A DNA stretch of 64,000 nucleotides from Patellaria atrata CBS 101060 (Eukaryota > Ascomycota > Dothideomycetes > Patellariales > Patellariaceae). The stretch covers positions 3,381,838 through 3,445,837 of the forward strand of contig MU006089.1 of the NCBI GenBank assembly GCA_010093705.1. The letters run 5' to 3'. How positions within the stretch are numbered: position 1 is the stretch's first letter; every line of letters begins with the position of its first letter. Positions 57,396 through 64,000 of the stretch are shown one piece after another. The notes beneath the pieces are model-generated. The model had not been told where the DNA came from. It saw nothing but the letters and a program-made list of their open reading frames with translations, and searched no databases. The position numbers and the translations under genes were made by a program.

Positions 57396-58658
57396 TTATA
57401 CAAGATCGGTCATACCTCGACCAGCATCCCAGGCAATAGCAATAATATCCCTACTGGACGTTACCACTTGTCCTGTTCTGACTGCATGTATCCGCTCAAC
57501 TAAATATGCAAGCTCTTGTTCATACAAAGCTAGATCACCAGTATCTATCTGCGAGTCTGCCAGTCCCAGATAGAACCGATAGAGGGCATCGACCTCTAAC
57601 TCTAATAGAGCATCCGATGAAGTCCAGTAGTGTAAGGCTTGAATCTGAGGAGCACCCGCCTGGATTGCTTCTAAGAAAGCTTCGACCCACTCTCTAAACT
57701 CTATGCCACCACGATTTAGCCAAACAGGTGCTCCAGGAGAGGGGATACCGCTGTACGAACGAATTGAGTGTAGGGCAGCCGCTGCTATCATCACTATCCT
57801 TTGTTCGCTTTGATTAAGGAGAGTATCGCCTTGTGATTGGATACCTTCCATAGCATTGCTGTCGTAGTATTCAGGTACGAATTGGATTTCGCTTCCGCTA
57901 TCGGTAGGGAATACGGTGCCTGGGACTGGTGCGGTATTTTGTTCCATTTCCTCTGGCTCCTCGTCTTCAACTTCCAATATGCTGGAAAAGACGACTTGGT
58001 GACGACCGTCATCCAGCTCACTATGCCCGACAACATGAAACATTATGCCTGGAAGACCTTCACCGGGTGTGGCACCTAAGCCCATATTAGCATCTCCTCT
58101 GTAACCAGATAAGATTACAAGACCGTCCTCTGTCGCAACATGTCTAAAGATACTAACAGGACTCCACGTATAGCGTCCAGCGTGAGCGAACCCAGATATA
58201 ACTCTGACGTTTGGTTCAGATAATAGCTCACCCAAATCATTTCCAATTATGTCAGTATTCGGTTGAATTCGTTGGGATCCTATTACTCTCATAGCATCCA
58301 TGACTGACCAAGTCCAATCTCCTTCTCGAAATCTGGGGAGGATCGCACTGTCGATTACTTGTACTCCAGGGAAGATGTCGCTGAACTCACCATATTTGCC
58401 CTCTACGAATAGCTGGGTTCTACATGTAGGACAACTGTCGTTTACGTTTAGCCAATGACGGATACAATCATTCCCAAAGACATGGCCATTACCGCAGGGT
58501 AGATGGACTGCATAGTCTGCCTTTTCGTAACTGTAATCTTCTCTGCAAATGCAACAGCTCCTATCTTCCACATCCAGTGTAGTAAGCTCGACTCTTGGGA
58601 AGAGTTGTTCCAAGAAAGCTTCGCGACTCAGAGTTGGTGTCTGATCTTGAGTAGTCAT
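57396..58658 (-). CDS. RING-H2-type zinc-finger protein
   Basis: A 420-residue single exon; the start MTTQDQTPTLSREAFLEQLF at 58658 is used because the upstream in-frame extension is hydrophobic and unlike the family. The finger is at residues 35-79: CCICREDYSYEKADYAVHL, then CGNGHVFGNDCIRHWL and CPTC, a complete C-x2-C, C/H, H/C and C-x2-C set. The rest (360 residues) has no recognised domain, but includes hydrophobic and acidic patches (ILEVEDEEPEEMEQN) and a helical C-terminus (LALYEQELAYLVERIHAVRT). The finger predicts ubiquitin-protein ligase function; target unknown. It may be spliced to a 5' exon upstream. Confidence 0.75.
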   Translation of the reverse strand: MTTQDQTPTLSREAFLEQLFPRVELTTLDVEDRSCCICREDYSYEKADYAVHLPCGNGHVFGNDCIRHWLNVNDSCPTCRTQLFVEGKYGEFSDIFPGVQVIDSAILPRFREGDWTWSVMDAMRVIGSQRIQPNTDIIGNDLGELLSEPNVRVISGFAHAGRYTWSPVSIFRHVATEDGLVILSGYRGDANMGLGATPGEGLPGIMFHVVGHSELDDGRHQVVFSSILEVEDEEPEEMEQNTAPVPGTVFPTDSGSEIQFVPEYYDSNAMEGIQSQGDTLLNQSEQRIVMIAAAALHSIRSYSGIPSPGAPVWLNRGGIEFREWVEAFLEAIQAGAPQIQALHYWTSSDALLELEVDALYRFYLGLADSQIDTGDLALYEQELAYLVERIHAVRTGQVVTSSRDIIAIAWDAGRGMTDLV

Positions 58659-59770
58659 AATGATGCGAATTTGTTTCGGTGTTGAGACGAGATAAGTTGT
58701 AGAAGTACTGTTTTCTTGGTAATACTGTGGTACTGAGAGCCAGATTAGTTCTCGTACGACCATATGCGCTTTTATAGGTCTGAAACGATGTAAACACAAT
58801 CCAAGTTTCTATTGTAACCATTCAATAGAAAAATCCATTGTTACATTGTAAACCATCACATATCCCTATGGTAAAGAACTGTTTTTGCAGCAATATAATG
58901 ACGAAAATAGGTACATAGTTCTATACACATAGGGCTTGACGGATAATAAGCACATTGTCTTATGAAGTAGATTTTCACGGGAACAATTGACAATGAGCTT
59001 TCATATCAAGGAAATGGTGAGCTACGGAAATGTTTACCTGCTTAGACTCGTCCCATTGAGTAGTAGACTGCAAGAGGATTGACTAATTGACTGTATGAGC
59101 TTCGGATATTTCTAATTGCTATTAAGGAATAGATGTTAAGGAAATAGAATATTGAGTTCCAGTCAATCCTAGGAAAATAAGAAATGTTGTATTAGACATG
59201 TCAAGTACCTGTGCACGGTGGTATTCTCCTAGCTTCACAATGAACAGGTGTACAAGAGCTGCGTTGTTCGGGAACCGGCCGATACGCTTGGTGCTCAATT
59301 ATGACTGATAGAGAAATATGGATATGATAGGTAAGAACCACTGAACTGTACATATTTAGAGCCTGTAGTAGGATCTGTGAGATGGGAGGCCCTAACAATA
59401 ACTGGCAGTACGTGTGCCCCTTTCTACTCTAGTAATATCTATATCTGTCCGCCCTATTTCTACATATCTACTGGAATTGCCCAATCGAGCCACCGGCGCT
59501 ACTGCTTTAGAGCATCGTGTAGAGAATATATTCGGTTCTTGAAGACCTTTTGTAGTGCCTCGCTTGATCAAAGAGCTGTTTTGTATCATCCTTTGGAGTA
59601 CATCGACGGAAATTGATTTCTTGCAGTTTACAGAAGAGATAAAACACTAGATATAGCTTCAAAGGAAGCTCTACTACTACAGTGGGTATGCCTCGTCTCC
59701 TCAAAAAGTTATCGATTTTCACGTCAACAATTCCGGCATCGATGGTCAAATAGCTCTGTTTGGATCGGAT
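58659..59770. other. intergenic
   Basis: About 1.1 kb between the RING gene and the RING relic. Short frames only; none has splice or domain support. Confidence 0.4.
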
Positions 59771-59779
59771 CGCTTCTGT

Positions 59780-60030
59780 TCATAAACTCGGTCTTTGATC
59801 ATTGGGAAATAAGCCAGATGTAGAGGAGTTCACGACAAATCGGACAACGTGGACAACGTGAACCAGTCTGTAGTCTTCTAACGCATTTATTGCTAATTAT
59901 ATGGCCTCCGCGACATCGTAGCTTCACGGGAGACTCTGCGTTTCACTCCCTTGCACGTTCTTTGGATGTTATAGGTTCATAACAAATAGTGCAATTGCAA
60001 TCCTCACGAGATATGGTGGAGATCTATTGT
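59780..60030 (-). pseudogene. RING-finger relic
   Basis: Read on the minus strand, one frame gives ISTISREDCNCTICYEPITS, a stop, then VKLRCRGGHIISNKCVRRLQ and TGSRCPRCPICRELLYIWLI before a final stop. The C-x2-C, C-x2-GGH, C and CP-x-C pairs have RING spacing, so this is a finger with one internal stop between its halves. An AG (CAATAG) just before the first isoleucine could be an acceptor. It lies downstream of two RING-type genes on the same strand, as expected of a duplicated and decaying copy. It could instead be a spliced gene whose intron removes the stop, but no GT-AG pair that does so stood out. Confidence 0.4.
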
Positions 60031-60426
60031 TTCTAGCGCTTCGTAAAGGTATTTATTCCGGGTCGATGCTAATGGATTAAAGCGACGGCTCCACATGGCT
60101 TTGACCTAAACGTAATGATAGGAGTCCTTTGAATTTACAATAAAGGTGGAAATATACAGACATATATATCTATATTCTCACCATAGTAACTATGGAATTC
60201 GATCGTTTGCTTAATCAGCATACTAATTTTCTTTGTCCGCGGTTGCTGCTGCAGATGTATCGTACCGCGGGCGTAACCTGAAACACAATGTGTCTAAGGT
60301 CACGTACAATCCAATGGAGAGAACGTATATTAATCCATCGTGTTGCTGGTACCAGGTTATCACAAACAGATTGTGAGTTCGTCCCGCGCGGACTTCGCTG
60401 AATGCCTCTATAGAGGACCTATTCAA
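60031..60426. other. 3' flank of SWC5
   Basis: No gene supported. A 67-residue minus-strand frame at 60223-60426 lies just after the SWC5 stop and looks like read-through of the 3' UTR. Confidence 0.4.
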
Positions 60427-61452
60427 TCATTTCACCCTTGCGGCTCTTCTCTCGTTCTCAGTTCTCCCTTCAACGCGTCCCAGAAATTGCATTCTGTCTG
60501 TATAGCTTTCCTTCGCTTTGCCATATTCGTCTAGTTCCTCTGCTATACCTTCTTTGTCAACGAAACCGGCCCAGTCGTAACGTGACTTTTCTACAGTATT
60601 CAACTTTTGCGCTTTATCTCTCTTCGTAGGTAAAGAAGACTGCAATTTCGGATTCAGTGATCCTACTCGGGGCCATTTAAGCTGCTTCTCAGGCGGGAAC
60701 AGTGGTGCTTTCACTTCCCCTGAGGGATTGGGCTCGAAACGAGAGGGTCTCTTGAGTGGCCGAAATAGGAGAGGTTTTGCGGGCTCTGATGGTTCTTGCG
60801 GGAACTTTGCGTCAGTATTCGAAGCTAAGTATAGTCGAGCTTCTTCAGAATCTTTTAGCACTCGCCGTTCTTCGGTAACCGTCTCCCCTGCGAACTCATA
60901 GGTACGTTTTATTGTGATAAATTCCTCTTCCCCAGGCTCCTCTATGGGTACTCTAGCGTTCCGAGATGCTATGACTCCACTATCTTTTTTTCGTGGCGAA
61001 GGCTCGGAAAGACCGTGTTGATCGTTCTGGATCTCCGGTGTGCGCGGACGTCTTCCAACAGGTGTACTAATCAACCTCGCCCAAGCAGCCTCTACATCAA
61101 TTGTAGCTCCTTCAATTTCAGCAAGAGGTCTTCTTTCAGTTTGCTCTTGTCTGCGCTGAGCTCGGGTCTTGATCAGTCCTCCTTCCCCTCCAGAGTCAAT
61201 ATCAATATCTTTCCCATCTTTCTGTTTTCTTCGTCGTTTCTTGAGCTCCTGTACAACTACTTCATCCCCCGAATCAAAGCCTTCGGACTCGGGTAGAGGG
61301 CTCTTGCGTTTACGGCCTCGTGGCTTCTTAGACGAAGCTTCGGGCGCATCGTCTTCTGAAGACGAGCTGATTTCGACATCGATCTCGGCAGTCGGGTTAA
61401 AATCTTCATCGGATGCAGAATTGTAGTTCTCATCTTCCATTGGCTCATCCAT
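60427..61452 (-). CDS. SWC5: SWR1-complex protein 5 (BCNT/CFDP1 family)
   Basis: A 341-residue single exon, MDEPMEDENYNSASDEDFNP. The N-terminal half is acidic with basic blocks (SSKKPRGRKRKSPLPES, KKRRRKQKDGKD), typical histone-binding and nuclear-targeting composition. The C-terminal 80 residues are the BCNT-C domain: KLNTVEKSRYDWAGFVDKEG, IAEELDEYGKAKESYTDR and MQFLGRVEGRTENERRA, all diagnostic. In yeast Swc5 is needed for the SWR1 complex to exchange H2A for H2A.Z; the role here follows from the family. The adjacent genes are not functionally related as far as can be seen. Confidence 0.93.
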   Translation of the reverse strand: MDEPMEDENYNSASDEDFNPTAEIDVEISSSSEDDAPEASSKKPRGRKRKSPLPESEGFDSGDEVVVQELKKRRRKQKDGKDIDIDSGGEGGLIKTRAQRRQEQTERRPLAEIEGATIDVEAAWARLISTPVGRRPRTPEIQNDQHGLSEPSPRKKDSGVIASRNARVPIEEPGEEEFITIKRTYEFAGETVTEERRVLKDSEEARLYLASNTDAKFPQEPSEPAKPLLFRPLKRPSRFEPNPSGEVKAPLFPPEKQLKWPRVGSLNPKLQSSLPTKRDKAQKLNTVEKSRYDWAGFVDKEGIAEELDEYGKAKESYTDRMQFLGRVEGRTENERRAARVK

Positions 61453-62431
61453 TACTGCTGCGCGAAGACTTGATGGTTGGAGGTCTAGTACACGCGATGG
61501 TTAGGTTGGGAAGACGCATGTTAAATTAGCACTAATGGTTCATCTAGGTCTCCGTACGCATACCTTACACCACCAGTACTGTTTTATAATATACTATAAG
61601 CTTCAAAGCACTTCATCTCAGTTTCCTGTTCTCAAAGTCTTGAAATTTATCATTAGTATCTCCTGAATTCTCGTCTGCTGTACAGTCTTCTTCCCAAGTT
61701 GTCCGTTATAGTTCCATAATTCTCGGTGTTGATGTTATGCAATAGTACAAAGTATAAACTCCAAATGTCGGATGCTCTTATTCTCTACTCTAATAATGTG
61801 CAGTAACGTACTGCTTTATTTTTCCTGAACGACGTCAATTGGAATCTTCAACCTGATATACAGCTTATGTATTGAGGGGTTGCCGAACTTCGATTGGGTG
61901 TTATAGTTCCAAGCCGATAGAGAACTAAGGTTTCAAACCGAATAATGCGAACTCCTAACAGGGTATCACTTTGTTACACATCCTTCGAGAAGACTTTTCT
62001 TTGAGCATTCTTTTGTTGATGCTTTTTTGTTGTCTGTTCCCGTTATGATAGTGTTTGAATTGACGATATTCCAGCCCCGCCCATAAGGGTTTGGCCCCCA
62101 AGTGTGCTTCTTGACTCTCTTCAGCCACGATACTTGGCAATATTAAAGCCATTATAAAGGCGCTAAATCATATATTCGGCCAATGAAGATGGAAGACGCA
62201 ACGCCTCATGTGGACTCAATCGGCTGCTATACGAGTAATAGGCTCGGCAGAAGGCGAATCTCAGATATCGTAGCTCTCTGCCCGGTTACACTATGTTTTC
62301 GGTGTCTTGTATATATGATGCCGTCGAAGCCGCGGCTCTTCATCAATTTTGATCAGCTTCTTCTGAGGCGGAATTTCCTTGGAATCATTGCTCTCCCATC
62401 CCTCTCCATCATAAACCTAATACTGTAGAAA
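61453..62431. promoter_or_regulatory. divergent promoter region SWC5 / membrane protein
   Basis: 979 bp between divergent starts. Open frames at 61955-62152 (minus) and 62183-62428 (plus) lack domains and are not called. Confidence 0.4.
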
Positions 62432-63414
62432 ATGCTCGCACGAACCCTTGTAGTCTTGGGTCTAACAGCTGGTATAGCTGTGGCTCAAGATGAGAAACGA
62501 GAGCTTGAGAAACGGCAAAGCGCTGGGTTCGACTCGTAAGTGTTGACCCCCTCCCATAGTATGATACCTGTGATCGCTAATAAGGACGTAGTGTATCTGC
62601 TGCTTCTGTACTGTTAACTGCGCTTCCTCCATCGATGATTTCTCTGGCGGTGACGAACACCCTTGCCTTGTACTCTGAGCTGCAGTCTCAATTTGCAAGT
62701 GGAGCGACTCCAACCTGGTTCCAGAACCTCCCATCCGATATACAAACTTTTCTAGTTCCGTCAGGCATACCAATATTCGATGTACCTACAACCGACGTAA
62801 CCTCCTCAATCCCAGCTTTTACCCCGTTAACCAATAGTCGAATCATTACACCTCCAGTGACCTCGTTTGTGACTCAAACTTCCTCAGACACAGAGAGTAC
62901 TACGTCTGAAGAATCAAGTACATCTACACCAGCACCCACCGATGACCCGGATTCAGGGTTAAGCACGGGTGCGAAAACAGGAATTGGAGTTGGGGTTGCA
63001 CTTGGAGTGTCTGCCGTACTAGCCATTATTACATTTGTCTTTTTCTCACAAAGACAGAAGAAGAAAAGGAAGACGAATAATGCTCCTCCCGCACCTCCTC
63101 AAAATTTCGGCAATGCCCCACATATGAGTAATCAAGGAATTGCGAACAACTATGTGGGTCCACAGGAGCTTGATGCTGGAGTTGAGAAGCCATATCCAAC
63201 GGCACAGAACTGGCAAAATACATCACAAATGTATGGAAACCAGGCACCTCACCAATATTCAAACAACCAGCAAGCGGTATGGCCTGTTGGCGGAGGGTCC
63301 CAACAGCAATTTCAACCACATCAAACACAACAATACCCACAAGAGATGTATGCAGATCCTCGACCGCAGCAGCCCCAAATGCAGCAATCACAAGCGTCAT
63401 ACCCCCAACAATAG
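62432..63414 (+). CDS. secreted single-pass membrane protein, Mid2/WSC-like architecture
   Basis: Two exons, 62432-62535 and 62592-63414, give 308 residues. Residues 1-18 are a signal peptide (MLARTLVVLGLTAGIAVAQD); a KR site (LEKRQS) suits Kex2-type processing. A short ectodomain runs to a Ser/Thr-rich stretch (SSDTESTTSEESSTSTPAP), expected to be heavily O-mannosylated. One membrane span follows at about residues 165-187 (GIGVGVALGVSAVLAIITFV), then basic RQKKKRKTNN, then a Pro/Gln/Asn-rich cytosolic tail (NQQAVWPVGGGSQQQF). This order (signal peptide, Ser/Thr stalk, single span, basic and Gln-rich tail) is that of fungal cell-wall sensors such as Mid2 and Wsc. No WSC domain was seen, so the specific family is unsure. 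Confidence 0.8.
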
Positions 63415-64000
63415 AATCACCAATAAAACTACTAGGATCATATAATGATAGTTAGACCAGCTCAGGAATTGATACTTAATGATGGTTATAAGACACCGGT
63501 ACCATCTAATTGCGGTACCAAAACTAAAATAGGGGGCTATGATGGCACTCAGACCGACAACACTAGCTACCGGAAAGTGCAAGACTATTACCTGCTGGAT
63601 TCATATCATGTCTATTCAGACCGATGTCTGTCGCTTACAACCAGCCTTTTCGCAAGGTTTCTGAGACCTTCCGGTGAACAGTTTCGCTCCAATACTCATA
63701 GCCGGATCCACATCTACCCAAATGCGATTATAGGCGAAGTCAGCCGCCTCATTTAGGGTCCGTCTGTAAAGAATTTCGATCGTCTTAACGAATCCAAACC
63801 CCCTAACCCCCTTGAAATACCCCGATGTTATAATAGAAGATGGATCAAACGGCAATTCGGTATCAGATAGTTGTGACCATTTTCTATACACAAGAGGTCA
63901 ATAGATGTATTCATATGCACATTATATGTCCATTCAAGTGCATCTTATTATGTCAGAAGCTACTAGTCAGTAGGAATTTGATTTCTCCACGACAGTTAGG
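63415..64000. other. right edge; possible end of an unseen minus-strand gene
   Basis: A minus-strand frame at 63616-63891 (91 residues, containing YFKGVRGFGFVKTIEILYRR) may be the last exon of a gene extending past the window edge, but has no recognised domain and no checkable acceptor. Otherwise it is the 3' flank of the membrane-protein gene. Confidence 0.25.

Noticed and set aside
1-64000. tRNA, rRNA, CRISPR or intact transposase
   Set aside because: No tRNA B-box with matching A-box, rRNA core motif, regular spacer array or transposase motif stood out by eye; a dedicated tRNA scan would be needed to exclude a tRNA with confidence.

Overview
The window looks like nuclear DNA of a filamentous ascomycete (Pezizomycotina, possibly Leotiomycetes; the class is only a guess). 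The evidence is short introns (about 46-110 bp) with GTAAGT-type donors and CTAAC/CTGAC branch sites, genes 0.3-1.5 kb apart on both strands, and families typical of moulds: HET, the fungal AAA ATPase with a long N-terminal region, Zn2Cys6 and C2H2 factors, and a glycine-zipper repeat protein. I rebuilt exon structures by hand. For every multi-exon gene given with full exon coordinates, the summed coding length is a multiple of three, which supports the models.

Layout. 0.5-1.5 kb: EBP/EXPERA sterol isomerase-like membrane protein (-). 1.5-5.0 kb: long stop-rich stretch with no recognisable gene. 5.0-11.5 kb: a possible small secreted protein (-), a low-complexity protein (+), ATG27 (-), a DUF6593-like protein (+) and a large disordered protein (+). 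12.0-14.5 kb: decayed HET-domain gene (+). 15.8-26.1 kb: von Willebrand A protein (-), AAA ATPase (-), a divergent DUF7708-type protein with an NTPase-like half (+), and a sulfotransferase-fold protein (-). 27.4-31.3 kb: C2H2 factor (-) and an intracellular zinc-finger/LysM/UBA-like protein (-). 32.3-36.9 kb: a 1427-residue glycine-zipper and charged-helix repeat protein (+). 37.4-38.3 kb: LSM7 (-). 39.8-42.0 kb: Zn2Cys6 protein (+). 43.5-45.6 kb: F-box/LRR-like protein (-). 46.7-48.8 kb: mitochondrial PPR protein (-). 49.7-52.5 kb: LCAT/PGAP1-like alpha/beta hydrolase (+). 52.7-55.0 kb: divergent pair RPL17 (-) and fibrillarin NOP1 (+). 55.3-60.0 kb: two RING-type genes and a RING relic, all on the minus strand. 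60.4-61.5 kb: SWC5 (-). 62.4-63.4 kb: secreted single-pass membrane protein (+).

Two functional themes stand out. One is core RNA and ribosome biology (LSM7, RPL17, NOP1), where RPL17 and NOP1 share a 356-bp divergent promoter. The other, at 12-26 kb, is an accessory-looking block of self/non-self or signalling-type genes: a HET relic, and the divergent AAA ATPase and NTPase-like pair. No CRISPR, rRNA, tRNA, or intact transposon was recognised. Repeats are limited to a 9-bp minisatellite, an 18-bp pyrimidine-rich array, homopolymer runs, and the internal repeats of the 32-37 kb gene.
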